Positions 1 through 11,934 of a stretch of DNA of 64,000 nt are shown piece after piece. The position numbers and the translations under genes were made by a program. Source of the DNA: Melastoma dodecandrum (Eukaryota > Streptophyta > Magnoliopsida > Myrtales > Melastomataceae); contig JARUPY010000155.1 of NCBI GenBank assembly GCA_029817715.1, positions 1 to 64,000 on the forward strand, read 5' to 3'. Numbering within the stretch: position 1 is the stretch's first letter; every line of letters begins with the position of its first letter. The notes below the pieces were generated by a model. It was not told the origin of the DNA. It did no database searches and saw nothing but the letters and a program-made list of their open reading frames with translations.

Positions 1-774
1 AATACCTACGGTCTGTCTCACCGGGCCAAGAGAAAACTCGCAAGCCCAGACATTGCCAGCATTCTGCCTGGTGAGGTCAGTTTGCTCTAATGTCCGATGA
101 TGGAGATGGTACACCCCAGGATCTTCGTTTGCTCCAGAAAGAGATCTGAGCCATCTACAACAATACTTAGCTGGCCGAACAACCTGCTGAGGTTGTCCAG
201 TCTTTGGATCGCGTATGGTGGCCACGTCTCGAAGGAGGGTACACTGTTGTTGGAAGATCCTTCTTCGCCAAAGAACAGGGCGAACAGTGGGAAGAGGAAA
301 TCAGTCGTAGTGTATACCCCTAAGGAAATCCTAATAGAACAAAGACACCCTAATACAGGGATGTGCGGCCGTTTAACTTCAAACAGATGGGAATCACCTC
401 CCTTGCACCTCCAGAACTTATTATGTGTCATTGCTCTCCCAATGGAAAAAGAGAAACTATACTGAGAGGCAAAGTTTTGAAGAGAAAACCCAAGATTTGG
501 AATTTGAAGAAAAGGAACAACATTGAAACGAGAAGTGAGGATTTTTCAGGGAACTCGCGAAGGAATTTAAAGAACTTCCTGAAGAAGGAAAATGAGAAGT
601 CTTTCTCTTGGGAAAAGAAAGAAGTCAAAGGGTCCGTCTGTAAAAGGGAAGGCGAAAGCTTCCTGCTGCAGAGAATATCTTTTTGCAGAGAATCAAATAT
701 TTTGTCTTCTGAAGCGAGCAATATCAGAAGTGCTCAGGCGACAGAAGTCCCCTCAGCAAAAAAAAAGGGGCTTA
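1..774 (+). mobile_element. 3' internal end of an LTR retrotransposon (uncertain)
   Basis: No coding domain is recognisable. Several overlapping open frames of 80-140 codons on both strands look like chance frames. The stretch is placed in an LTR element because it ends in a polypurine tract (A9 then GGGGCTTA, about 759-774) directly before a TG that could open an LTR. The same GGGGCTTA-type ending is seen in the Tat element at 29276-29290. The rest of the element would lie left of the window. Confidence 0.35.
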
Positions 775-1740
775 TGTTGGCATGCGATTAACATGATGGT
801 TATCTTGGACCAATCTTGGGCCTCACTCTGACAAAAAGCCTATAATAGGCACGAAGCCCATGATAAGGTTGAACGCACCAAGCCTGCGTCTGTAGTCTAT
901 ACGGGCTATATGGCAAAGGAAGTCTACGGGGGCAGAGTAGTAACCCCGTAATCAGGGAAGTCTACGAGCCTACGCCTGCAAAGGACACGTGTCAAAGGGA
1001 ACGGTTCCATAGCCCCGAGATAAATGGGACTTGCAACCCACGCATATGCTAGCACACGTCTTAGAAGACAATTAATTAAAACCGTAGTCAGAGGAGCCTA
1101 CGACCCACGATTACACGAATGAAAGTCAGTCGACTTCGAGATTCTTGGGGGTAGTTGAGTCTGGAAGATCTTCAGAAGGTCGTAACAGACCAAGTATAAA
1201 AGGGGAAGATCTCCCTCAGAGAAAATCATGATCAAATCAGCCAACAGAAGCTTATCTTCCTCGTCACCCCTTAGTTTAGTTGTTAGGATTCCCCGACCTG
1301 GGCGAAACCCCTAAGGTTTCATTGGTCTTCACCTCCACCATCAGAGTGAGTAACCGTAGCTCTGGTAACAACTTTCCGCCTTCGACTCCAACGCCAGGAC
1401 GAGCAACCGTAGTCCCGGTACACTTCTCCGCCTTCGACGCCGTCACCAGGATGACCCCACCGTAAAGCCATTGGTATCCACGTCCCGCCTCTACATTCGA
1501 CCACAGCACTGTCCACCAAGCCCAGCAGCTAAGTCCTGCCACCCGACGAGTACAAGTCTACAACGCTCTGTCACCTAGGTCCACACCGGCTGACGCTGAC
1601 ACAGATACTCGAGTCCGCGGAGTGCCCTGCGTCAAGTCCACGACCTCTTTTCTTACCCCGCCGTTCAAGTCTATACGTCCCCGCGTCTAAAGTCTATACG
1701 TGGCACATGTAGCCAGTCTACGCCCTCACCACCCCCAGTC
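775..1740 (+). repeat. Putative 3' LTR (right end not fixed)
   Basis: It starts with TGTTGG right after a polypurine tract. A TATA box (TATAAAAGG at about 1195) sits some 420 bp in, followed by a C-rich leader-like stretch. The right end is not defined: no CA terminus with a target duplication was identified, and the partner LTR is outside the window. The stretch is free of coding signal, which fits an LTR. Confidence 0.4.
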
Positions 1741-1749
1741 CTTATTTTT

Positions 1750-2820
1750 ATTTTTAATGGCTGTTAAACATTCTTTACTTGTGTCTGTAAAAAAAACGTT
1801 TTGCAATATCAATCATATTTCTTACAATTACATACTACGGCGCTGACCACATCTACGCAATCACTCTGTACGAAGTACTTATTGCCAAATATTCTTGACG
1901 TGATCCGCTTTTGAACGCGATCAGCCTCCTAAAGGCATTACTGGGTCATTGTATGAATCCGTGGCCAGCGGGGCTGTCCTACAAGGGCTGTGTCACTGCA
2001 TCATTGACCCCGTGAAAGCGAAACCAAAAAACGAGGACAAACATAATTCAAACCCCCCAAATAGAAGGAGGATCATCCTCCTACGGCCCATTATTTTTCC
2101 CATCCGAATCAAATTTAGACTAAGTAATGTTGGCAGACTCTTTAACACCATACAGGCTTGCATGTGAAAGTTTTGGTTTGGGGGGTGGTGGGGGGGGGGG
2201 GGGGTGGCAGGGGGGGTTGTCCCTTTCTTTTGGGGAAGAGAACTGCAATCCGACAATATTGGACATTAATTTCCTCACCACCCCTAAAAACTGGAACGCA
2301 TCCCTTTTGGTCGCAAATCTTATCCTTCCCCTATCAACCAACAAAAGAACATTGGGATCGATCGCTCAACAAAATCCCCACTCATGATAACAGTCCGTTG
2401 GGGACTTGGTGAAAAAAGGGTTCGGAATCACAGCACAACTTTGGTAATGGAATTCGAATAGCGTAATTTTGGTAGTATGGGATGCCTGTCCTTATTGGTT
2501 TGGTATCAAAGAACAGCTTAAACAAAGGATACACATCAAAATGTAGAAAGATGTCCTTCTAAAAAATTACATTGAAATTATATTATATCTTTAGCTTTAC
2601 ATTGATATTAATTAAATATAAAAAAACTCAAATGAAGATGAAAATTAAAAAAAAGAAACAAAATAATTCAAAGATATATTTTAAGGAAAATGATAAGATT
2701 TTCTTACTAGAATAGACATGTGTGTGTCTCTATCTAAAATTACCATCCGAAACTCAAAACGCATGAATAGTAATTACACACGAACCAAACAAGACGTTTA
2801 AGGAAAGGGAGGGATGCTAA
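1750..2820. other. Intergenic, no gene seen
   Basis: AT-rich non-coding DNA. The only notable feature is a G-rich homopolymer tract at about 2178-2216. Short open frames across it arise from the G/C run and are not supported. Confidence 0.5.
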
Positions 2821-3545
2821 TGAGGAGGGGAGTGACCCTCCCCCCTTTCTTACCACAAATGCGTCCTCTCCCTAATCAACTATTATTGTTGATTACTATT
2901 AATAACCCAGTAGTTTTTAAAAAAATAAATAAAATAAATAGGTAGGGAGGCTTTTTGTTTTTCTCTTTTTCTTTTGTGGGGTTGGGAACCAGTTGGTTTT
3001 TTTGTTCTGCCATCCTGTCATGTTTTGAGGGCTGCGGGCGCGCTAGTGTTTATAGTCAATAGTCTCGGCCTCCCTCACAGCTTCTCCCTTTACTGTTCAC
3101 CGCCAATCTCCCCTTCCATCTTCATTGCGTCTTATTTTCCCTCCCGCAATTCCTACCTTTGTACAAAGTCTCCATACATGTTCCCATCCCCCCTCTATTG
3201 CCTCCCTCCCCTCTGCCCATCTTTGTCCCACAATGAAGCGCCTTCCCTCCCCTCCACTACCTCTGCTGTCCGGGGAGGGCTTCTTCCTTCCCCCCACGTC
3301 TCCTTTGCCGTAGCCGTTGCCTTTCTCATGCTTATTGCCTTCCCTCCGTTTCCTCTTCTTCGAGTGGTGGAACCCCGTGGCGGTGGCTTTCACTCTGTTT
3401 TTTTTTTTTTTTTCCCTGCTTCATTTTGTTGGTCTTCCCTCCACTTTGCCCCGCAGCGCCGTCCCTCTGTCCATGTTGGAATTTTACTTCGAACGGGTTT
3501 TTCCTCGGCAAACATTTACTTTGGTTATCCCCTTCATTTCCTCCC
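2821..3545 (+). other. Pyrimidine-rich stretch upstream of the ERL pseudogene
   Basis: This C/T-rich stretch gives long open frames on both strands (for example 2974-3615) by composition alone. It lies where the promoter, 5' UTR and first (signal peptide) exon of the ERECTA-like gene should be. A hydrophobic run in the frame near 3290-3350 might be the remains of a signal peptide, but no convincing first exon with start codon and donor site was found. Confidence 0.3.
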
Positions 3546-6500
3546 CCAGGGAAAGCTCTTATGGACATCAAGGTCATCTTTTTGGTTTACGCCGCCGACC
3601 GACTGCTGGACTTGACATCGCCCAAAAATGACCCACAGTATCTGTCCCTGGGCTTAGTACTCTGAGACAATGGCTAAGACCTCCACCGACGTCCCTCTCT
3701 GTAAGCCCCCCCCCCCCCCCCCCCGGCCCCACCCCAGAAAAAAAAAAAATCACCGTGATCTTTTTATTCCTGAGACGTTCTTGGTCCACGAAGAGGAAGC
3801 CGTATGCTGATATCGACCTTGGTGTTGCTCCCTCGTGATGTTTAAGGAACCTGTCGAACTTGAATCTTGGAGGTGGAATATCACCCGCCATTGGCGATTT
3901 GCGGAACTTGCAGTCCATGTAAGTGGCCCTTCTTAATTGAATAGCAAATGATGGCAATAACTTGCCTTGCTGGGTTTAAGTAATCACCAAGGCCAACCAA
4001 TGCAGAGGCCTCCAAGGAAATAAGTTGAATGGCCAGATTCCTGATGAAATTGGAGATTGTTCTGTTCTAATCCGTTTGTAAGCCTCCTCCATCATGCTCA
4101 TCGTGTCCTGAATTTTGCATTGATGGCCAGTGAAGCCTCTCGTTGCCTTTGTTTGATTTTTTTCTGTTCTCTGCAGGGACTTGTCTTACAATTTGCTCAG
4201 TGGCGACGTACCCTTCTCTATTTCTAAGCTTAAGCACCTTGAGTTTTTGTAAGTGTGTGAATTGTAGTCTCTGTCCTGTTATCATAAATTGCAAAATTGG
4301 GATGTGTGACATCTCTTTCGACTTTGGTATTTTAGGTTCCCTTGGTGGAACTACTATTTCGAATTTCTCATTATCATCATTGTTTATAACAGACAACTAT
4401 CTTTTTTTTTAGTAAGAAATGTCTCCGTATTAAAGCATACATGGATGACAATGCAGAAATCTGAAGAACAATCAGTTGACCGGTCCTGTTCCTTCCACCC
4501 TGACTCAAATTCCAAATTTGAAAACGCTGTAAGCTTGTTTTTCACTTTTTGGGTCTTCTTGAGCTAGACCCGTTTTGTGATGACTGGGTGAAATGTTAGT
4601 CTGTCTACTGCTCACGAGCCCTTGGCTTTTGAATTGTAGAGACCTTGCCCGAAACCAGCTTACTGGGGAGATTCCTAGGCTAACTATACTGGAAATGAGG
4701 TTCGTGCTTACAGGTGTTCTGTGTGTGATTGTTGGTTGTGCGTGGTGCTCTTCCATAGTTTTCAAGTTTAATGTTTTATGTTGGTTGTGCATATCAAGCT
4801 ATATATGGCTGTCCAAATGTTCTGAATGTTTTATAAATTTTGATCTTTTTTGTCCACAGTGGCTTGAAGGGGGCATTAGCTAAGTGTGAAAACCATTTCT
4901 CCAGTCACTGTGCAAAATTAACATGATCTTTGGTTATTGTTATGTCGCCCTTCTCTTAGTTAGAGGCTTTTTATTTTTTTGCGCGTTTGTGTCTTTTGTG
5001 GTAATTTCCTTTCATCGGCTTTGACACAAATAATTTTGGAAGGTTTTTGTTCTTTGCTGACATGTTATATGTTCAGTGATGTATCATTAGGGGAATTAAT
5101 TTGACAGCGGACAATACCAATACCCAGACACAATTGAAAAATTGTACATAAAGTTTTGAGATATTGTATGTTCCTGAAACTGGTTGAATCTGTCATCTTG
5201 CTAACCTTTTATAGTTTTTCTTTTGGCTTAAGAATTGTTTGTACTTTAGGGACTTTATCGTACAATCAGGCTAAGCGGAGAAATTACTTACAATATAAGG
5301 GCTTCCTCCAAGTTGCCACTTTGTAAGCTTAATAATTAATTCCCCCCCCCCCCCCCCCCTCCCCCCGATAAAAAGATGCTCTTACTCTAGTTGTTGCATG
5401 GTTGCTGCGTGTATAGGAACGATCATTGGAAGGGAACAGGCTAACTGCGAAGATTACTGAGGTTATTGGCCAATTGCAGGCTTATTGCTGTTACTGTGAG
5501 TGTTGTGCTATCTTCTGCTGCTTGTATTTGCAATCCAGTCTGGTGTTTGTTCTCATTTTATCCTCTCTTGTTCCAGTGACTGAAAGTGAGAATGACTTGG
5601 TTGGCCCAAATTCCTCCTATTCTTGGAAATTTATCTTATACTGGAAAGCTGTTAGTCCTGCAATCCTCTTGGCAATTATGTGCCTCCGCTGTTTTCTTCT
5701 CCCTTCTTTACTCGTTTTTCTTTATGCTGTAGATATCTCCATGGGAATAAGCTTAGTGGACCTATTCCTCCTGAGATTGGAAACATGTCCAGGCTTAGCT
5801 ATCTGTAAGGATTCTGTCCTTTCTGATGAAATGATATTTGGAGTTGTTAACTCTATTTGTCTGCAATTTCTATATTCTTCCTTTTCAGGCAGTTGAATGA
5901 TAACATGCTCTCCGGGGAGATACCTCCAGAACTTGGAAAGTTGGATCAGCTATTTGAATTGTCTGCCCTTTTGCCCACTCATCTGTTCTTTTATGCTGCT
6001 TTTCTGAACTTAAGAGTGTAATATTGTCTTGATGGTTTATCCCCAGGAATCTTGCAGACAATAATCTTGAAGGACCTATCCCCGAGAACTTGAGCTCATG
6101 TACGGCACTAAATCAGATGTAAGCATTGGGCGATAAGTTGAACATTCTTTTGACAATGCCTGGTTTGCATATTATTGCAACCTTGCTTCAGTGTTTCCAC
6201 TCCTCTTATGGAAATTCTGTTTCCACATGCAGAAATTTGCACGGAAATCGTCTTAGTGGCACATTCCCATCTTCATTGCGTAATCTTCAAAGTTTGACAT
6301 ACCTGTATGTTCTTGAAGTTATGTGGACTGTAATTTTACTATTTTTTTATGTTCGTTCTAACACGTAAAGTTTTTTAACTGTAGCAATTTGTCAGCAAAC
6401 AACTTCAACGGAACGATACCGGCTGAATCGGGGCATATTATCAATTTGGATACGCTGTATGTCTTCTGCGCATTATTGTATATGCCTCGTTCCAGGCATC

Positions 6501-7440
6501 TCATGTTTTGGTTGTTCTTTCCAGGGATCTTTCCAGCAACTGTTTTTTCTGTTGCGTTGCCTTCTTCTATTGGTGATCTCGAACATCTCCTGACCTTGTA
6601 TGACTGTAAAAATCTCTTGAATTTTCTCTTGTTGTTCGGAGTCAGCCTTGTGATTGTATATTTTCATTTTATTTAGGAACTTGAGCAGAAACATTCTCAA
6701 TGGACCACTTCCTTCTGCATGTGGGAACCTAAAGAGCGTACAGATTATGTTAGTATCTCTTTTTTCTTTTGGGAAAACTACTACAATTATTTGCTGTACT
6801 TGTAGTATCTTTTGGGCCTTTTATCAATGCAGAGACTTCTCTTTCAATAATCTTTCTGGTTCTATACCCTGGGAACTCGGTCAACTACAGAACATTGAGA
6901 CGCTGTAGGTTTCTAATCCTTGTTTAGAGAGTTTATTGTCGTGTATCCACTACACGAGGGTTGTTTTTCTGTTTCTGATTCTTGAAATATTGACAGTATA
7001 CTCAATAACAACAATCTGTACGGAGGAATCCCTGACCAACTGACTAATTGTTTTAGTCTTGCTACTCTGTGAGTTCTCCTCAAGTGTTGTTCCTTGTATG
7101 TGATCTCTAGGGGTGTTAATTTCAATTGTTGTGCCTCAGGAACTTGTCGTATAACAACCTATCGGGTTATGTGCCTTCAAACCGAAACTTCTCCCGGTTT
7201 TGTTGTAACAGGTGGCAATTTATCGGGGTTTATTTCGGCATTTTGTTTTCATCAAAATCTCTGACCTGACTGTATTCCTTTCTTCAGCTTTATTGGAAAC
7301 AATTTGCTTTGTGGCGATTGGGCAGGATTCCTATGTGGCTCGCACATTCTGAAACGTCAATGTATAGGCTAATCTTATCTATCTGTTTCCTATAATATGG
7401 TTTTTTGATTGACTATTCATGTGTGGTAACATTTGTCCAG

Positions 7441-7572
7441 GGGTGTTGTCCAAGACTGCCGTGGCTTGCTTGATATTGGGTGTGATTATACTGCTTTCCA
7501 TGTTTTTGGCTGCCATCTACAAGTCCAAGAAACCCAAAGAGTTTGTCAAGGGCAGTGAGGCGGATCTCCATG
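7441..7572 (+). pseudogene. Transmembrane exon of the ERL pseudogene
   Basis: The exon is bounded by AG (7439-7440) and GT (7573-7574). It encodes a hydrophobic run (about TAVACLILGVIILLSMFLA) followed by basic residues (IYKSKKPKEF). This is the usual single-pass segment and stop-transfer sequence between the LRR ectodomain and the kinase of ERL proteins. The exon itself is undamaged. Confidence 0.85.
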
Positions 7573-7649
7573 GTATGCTCCTCTTTCTTGTGCTTATTGC
7601 TCGTGCTACTTAATTGGCTGGTTCATGATGATTTGTGCTTATTTTTCAG

Positions 7650-8482
7650 GGCCTTCAAAGCTCGTGATTCTGCACATGGATATGGCTATTCATACTCTTT
7701 CTGACATTATGAGGCTAACTGACAATTTAAGTGAGAAGTACGTCATTGGCTATGGGGCTTCCAGTACAGTATACAAATGTGTGTTGAAGAGTTCTCGGCC
7801 AATCGCAATAAAGAGGCTCTATAACCAGAATCCACATGACTTGCATGAGTTTGAGACGGAGCTGGCAATAGTTGGGAGTATTAGGCATCGGAACCTCGTG
7901 ACCCTGCATGGTTATGCATTGTCTGCTCATGGAAATTTGTTGTTTTTACGACTACATGCAGAATGGCTCCCTGTGGGATCTCCTTCATGGTCAGCACTTC
8001 ATCATTCTTCATCGTTGACGTTATCTTTAGGAAGCATTTATACCTGTTATGTGTGGTCAGCTAATTTTCTTCCGGATCCCTTTATGTGTTCTGCATTTTA
8101 CCACCTTGTAGGACCATCAACTAAGGTGAAGCTTGATTGGCAAACTCGCCTGAGGATAGCTGTCGGGGCAGCTCAAGGATTGGCCTATCTACACCATGAC
8201 TGCAACCCTCGAATTATCCACAGAGACATCAAATCTTCAAATATCCTGCTGGATGAGAATTTTGAGGCTCATCTTTCTGATTTTGGAATTGCCAGGAGTA
8301 TTCCAACTGCAAAGACACATGCATCAACTTATGTTCTCGGTACCATTGGGTACATTGACCCAGAATATGCAAGCACTTCCAGGTTGACTGAAAAATCTGA
8401 CGTTTACAGTTTTGGCATTGTTCTGTTGGAACTGCTGACTGGGAAGAAAGCTGTGGACAATGAGTGTAATTTGCTGCAAATG
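7650..8482 (+). pseudogene. Kinase-domain exons of the ERL pseudogene, with a one-base frameshift
   Basis: The first exon (7650-7989) carries the glycine loop (GYGASSTVY) and the ATP-binding lysine (AIKRL). Five T residues at 7943-7947, where relatives have one fewer, shift the frame, so the last 45 bases read out of frame. In the other frame the familiar YMQNGSLWDLL sequence is intact. The second exon (8112-8482) is clean and carries HRD, DFG and the activation-loop region. If this single base were an assembly error the kinase half would read through, but the LRR half would still be broken. Confidence 0.85.
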
Positions 8483-8892
8483 GTATGTTTTATTACCAGG
8501 TGATATTGTGTCTTAAGTTGCTTGGAGCATCCTTGTTCTTATAACTACGTGTTTCGTGCTAGATACTGACCAAGGCAGATAACAACACAGTGATGGAATC
8601 TGTCGATCCAGAAGTTTCAGTCACATGCATTGATCACTCTCATATTAGGAAGGTGTTTCAGCTTGCTCTGCTTTGTGCAAAGCGACACCCGGCTGATCGA
8701 CCAACAATGCATGAAGTCTCTTGTGTGCTGGTCTCTCTGCTGCCTGAATCCGCCACAAAGAATTCTTTGAACAATGTCAAGAATATTGACTATGCTCAGT
8801 TGCTGGTAAATACGAAGACATATCGGGAGCAATTTACGCACCAGCTGCCACCAATCCATTTGGAGAACAGTTCATCGGATGCTCAATGGATC

Positions 8893-9032
8893 CTACAGTA
8901 TCGGGAGGCCGTGCCAAAGAAATAGCGGAATAGTAGAGATAGACGTTGGTGATAAATGGGTACTACAGTATCGAGAGGCCTTGTCCAAGAAATAGCGGAA
9001 TAGTAGAGACACATGTAGGTGATAAATGGGTA
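8893..9032 (+). repeat. 70-bp tandem duplication spanning the ERL stop codon
   Basis: Two imperfect copies, one beginning at 8893 and the other at 8963, share CTACAGTATCG, CCAAGAAATAGCGGAATAG and GTGATAAATGGGTA. The first copy contains the last codons and the TAG stop of the ERL pseudogene, so the second lies in the former 3' UTR. Confidence 0.85.
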
Positions 9033-9740
9033 CGACAGGAATATAGATTGCGGAATGAGATGCGGAAGGCACACATTTGGGTTAAACTGCCCTTGGCCAC
9101 AGGCAATGTCCTTTGGTCAGTCTCGTGAGACCCTTTCCCTTCTTCACAAATTTAAGTTGTTTTGGAGATACTGATCCATTCTGGGAACAGTTTTTATTAG
9201 GAAGCTAACTCTTATGTGACTATGCCAAAGGACCATGGTTTTGTGCTCCTGGCCTACCAAAATATAGCTTGCCACAAGTGGAACTAGTTTGCAAATTCGA
9301 TCATATCAAGTGTAGGTTTGTTGATTGCGAGTAGCATGCCGATACTTGTAACTCAGGGGTCGCTTTTTGGAGGCAGTTCTCCTTTCATTTGTCAGTCAAT
9401 CGCTTACAACTCCGTATCATAATCATGGGTGGGTTCTCCTTAGACAAATGTATACATTGACACGGAGAAGGTGCGAAAAGGATGATGGAAAATGATCAGA
9501 TGGGGATGCCCGGCGATGAATACGAACTAGGTGTGCAACCTCTCTATTTCTAGAGAACCATTCTTGAGAGTTTCCTAACTCATTCGCCCACAATTCTTGC
9601 TGTATCCCGTTTCTTTCTGAAGAAGAGTTTGTAAGGACCTAAACAGACTTCCGTCCTCTCGTTTAAACACACATATGGGTCCTTAATTAAACTAAAACCC
9701 ATAAAGGACTCGCTAACTTACTAAGCTCATTTGGTGTGCT
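8930..9740. other. Intergenic, former ERL 3' flank
   Basis: Apart from the tandem duplication at its start, no coding or structured feature was recognised. Confidence 0.5.
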
Positions 9741-9741
9741 G

Positions 9742-9955
9742 CTACTGAGTCCACCCATTATACAAGTCTTCTGCTGCTGACAGGGTAATGTAAAGGATAA
9801 GTTGAGAAACACTGTATACAAATTTCACCACCGTGATAAAAGAATTCAGATAGATTAGCTCGTAAAATGGATACAAATACACCACCATGGATAGAGATGA
9901 TGGACAATGCAGAGAATACATATATACTACGACCGGTCGACACACTCAAACTCAA
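9742..9955 (-). repeat. Degraded chromovirus LTR fragment
   Basis: Read on the minus strand, this matches the 3' part of the LTRs at 50600-50790 and 55700-55890. The order CGACCGGTCGTAGT, then ATGGTGGTGTATTTGTATCC, then CACGGTGGTG is the same as in those LTRs. The apparent open frame here is a by-product of that similarity. It is a solo or truncated LTR remnant, and no flanking duplication was found. Confidence 0.65.
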
Positions 9956-9959
9956 ACAC

Positions 9960-11425
9960 TAAACTCATCAAACAAAAAGAGTGTTTGAAAGATGACAAAG
10001 ATTTTAAACTTAATTTTCGAATTAATCTCCTTTAACTATTACAAGGCTTCTCTTACGGAGGTAGCCCAAACATAAAAGGTAGGAAATTAAAAGCCAACTA
10101 GGAAATTAAATGTTTGCAGTGAATTCACAACTAAATATGCAAGTAATTAAGGAAATAAATTATTGTCTTTGAAAAAAAGCCACAATTCTCATCATCTTCC
10201 TTGTCCTAGCTGGCACGAAGTACTCCTCCGAGCTTGACTACGTTGATCAACTGAGGAAAGGCTACTCGAATAGGCCACTCGAAGGAAACGTCACTCGACG
10301 GGGTTTTCATTTTGACTAATATCCTTATCGAGCCTATCATTACTTTTAGCTTCTCGAGTGCCCCTGTCTCGAGCTTGGGTTAGTCGATAGTGAGCAAGGA
10401 CCCCATCCTGCTATGCATTGATAGAGCTGACCGTCAAATATCTCCCCGTGGAATAAGAGCGTTTCAGCGGATGCCCAAGCTGCTAAATCATGGCAAAATG
10501 CACTTAACTCAGCCAAACTTGTTTGTGAACTGCATCCATGAAACAAAACAGGAAATAACTTCTGCTTTTACATGTTAAAGCTCCTCCCTTTTGATCGATA
10601 ATCCGAGATGCACTGGAATTTGCTTTACGCAAGAGCTTAACGTTTCTCCGTCACTGCCCACCATATAGTAATTAATTAAGACCAGATGCTACTATCAGTC
10701 ATGACACTAACGTATTTTTCTTATTCGTTGAGCATTGAAAGTGGAATGACAAGTAATCAAATCACTCCCCCATGTCAAGTTTAATGAAAATTGGTATCTC
10801 GAATGAGGCCAAGTTTCAAGATCAATGGATAGCTGCGATTTTATCGGAATTCACATTAATGAAACACGCGATATTTTAATCCGCAAGAGATTGGTAAAGC
10901 ATCAAACCCTTAGACGCCATCCTCATCTTACATATTTGACTTTGCTGTCGAGATCTTCAATTGCTTATGGACAGTAACCGAGTAAAGGTATTCATCTTCG
11001 AGAACAAACTGGTAACCAAACATGATAATATTCCTATTATTACAAGATTGAATGTTGCACTCATGTCCACCAAATGTTGTCAAATTGAGTTGCTTTCAGC
11101 CTTGGACATGAAGTTCATAAAATGCTCAATGGTAAAAAGTCGAGATTTCCTTGTTGGTTTCAAAACAAAATTTGAATAAAATGACATATCAGTCACACCT
11201 TTGTCGCACTGCCCTTCTGGAGGTCTCGAGGGAGAATTCCCTAGGGACAGTAACATTTGGTTTTCCAGAAACACGTTCGTCAATTTTCCTTTGCTGTTAA
11301 AAAGGAAAATGTTGTAGGATGTCGATCGCCGGTTTTATGAACCATATCAATATTCTCATTTTACTACGATGATAATTGTATAAGAAGAGAGAAGTACGCG
11401 AATTCCTTTGGCGATAAGGGCAGGG
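9960..11425. other. Intergenic, nothing recognised
   Basis: No coding sequence or element is supported. The first part of the ACC synthase gene would be expected just left of 11428 but could not be recognised. Confidence 0.4.
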
Positions 11426-11427
11426 TA

Positions 11428-11930
11428 CACATAGTATACGACTTTCAAGTGTGTGCTCTCTATCTACTCCTACAATGAGGATGTTTTGGCAGCTAGCTGG
11501 AAATTGATGAGAATTTCTTCCATCTCTTCCCTGACACAGAGGTTACTGGTTCCCATGCTTACTGATACAAGATTTGTAAATGTTTTTATTGAGACAAACA
11601 GAAATAGGTCCAGAGAAATGTACGGGTTGTTTATTGAATGTCTAAAACAATTGGGGGTGAACTACCTGGACAGTGTTGCTGGTTCATACAACCGGATTAA
11701 CATGGGTGGATTTATGTCCTCATACAGTGAGAAACAGAACTTGAATTGAGGGAGAAGCTATTAGAGATGCCAAAAGTGACTTCCACTACAGGCTCTGCTT
11801 GTCACTGTGCAAAACCAGGATGGTTTCGTTGTTGTTTTACTGCCATATTAAAAGATGACATTCCTTTTGTCATGGAAAGGATCCAAAAAGTTGCCGAACA
11901 TCGCAACCATACCAGATGCGGGGCTCATGG
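11428..11930 (+). pseudogene. ACC synthase pseudogene, C-terminal part
   Basis: ACC synthase is a PLP enzyme that converts S-adenosylmethionine to ACC, the committed step to ethylene. Recognisable segments in order are HIVYD (11428), IYSYNEDVLAA, SSISSLTQRLL, FIETNRNRSREMY, MGGFMSSYSEK, then after a frameshift LREKLLEMPK, GSACHCAKPGWFR and DDIPFVMERIQKVAEH. These match the conserved C-terminal half of plant ACC synthases. Damage: the SLSKD segment with the PLP-binding lysine, expected between HIVY and the following RVG-type motif, is deleted. The frame breaks at about 11747 with in-frame TGA and TAG. The N-terminal half is absent. The fragment is intron-free over this span, which is also normal for the last ACS exon, so retroposition cannot be inferred. 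Confidence 0.87.
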
Positions 11931-11934
11931 AACC

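Larger units (their letters stand above)
3550..8925 (+). pseudogene. ERECTA-like LRR receptor kinase pseudogene (ERL1/ERL2 type)
   Basis: ERECTA-family kinases are plasma-membrane receptors for EPF/EPFL peptides in stomatal patterning and organ growth. Colinear exons are visible: LRR exons, mostly exactly 72 bp, at 4006-4077, 4177-4248, 4457-4528, 5733-5804, 5889-5960, 6047-6118, 6233-6304, 6385-6456, 6677-6748, 6833-6904 and 6997-7068; a membrane-spanning exon at 7441-7572; kinase exons at 7650-7989, 8112-8482 and 8573-8925. Kinase motifs remain: PIAIKRL lysine, HRDIKSSN, SDFG, and DPEYA. Damage: LRR exons at 4640-4713, 5250-5322, 5417-5495, 5577-5650 and 6525-6597 have 73-79 bp and are frameshifted. 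The exon from 4860 is heavily decayed, one LRR exon between 4935 and 5250 is missing, and the N-terminal exon near 3550-3700 is broken. A one-base T insertion (T-run 7943-7947) shifts the kinase frame. Splice sites are largely kept, so decay looks recent. Several independent shifts make a sequencing error an unlikely full explanation. Confidence 0.93.

Noticed and set aside
87..465. Overlapping 114- and 122-codon ORFs on opposite strands
   Set aside because: No recognisable domain on either strand; both can be chance frames in the retroelement end.
2974..3615. 213-codon open frame in pyrimidine-rich DNA
   Set aside because: Frames stay open on both strands because of composition; no domain, and it overlaps the start of the ERL pseudogene.
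9742..9955. Minus-strand ORFs of 65-67 codons
   Set aside because: They match LTR leader DNA at 50600-50790, not a protein family.
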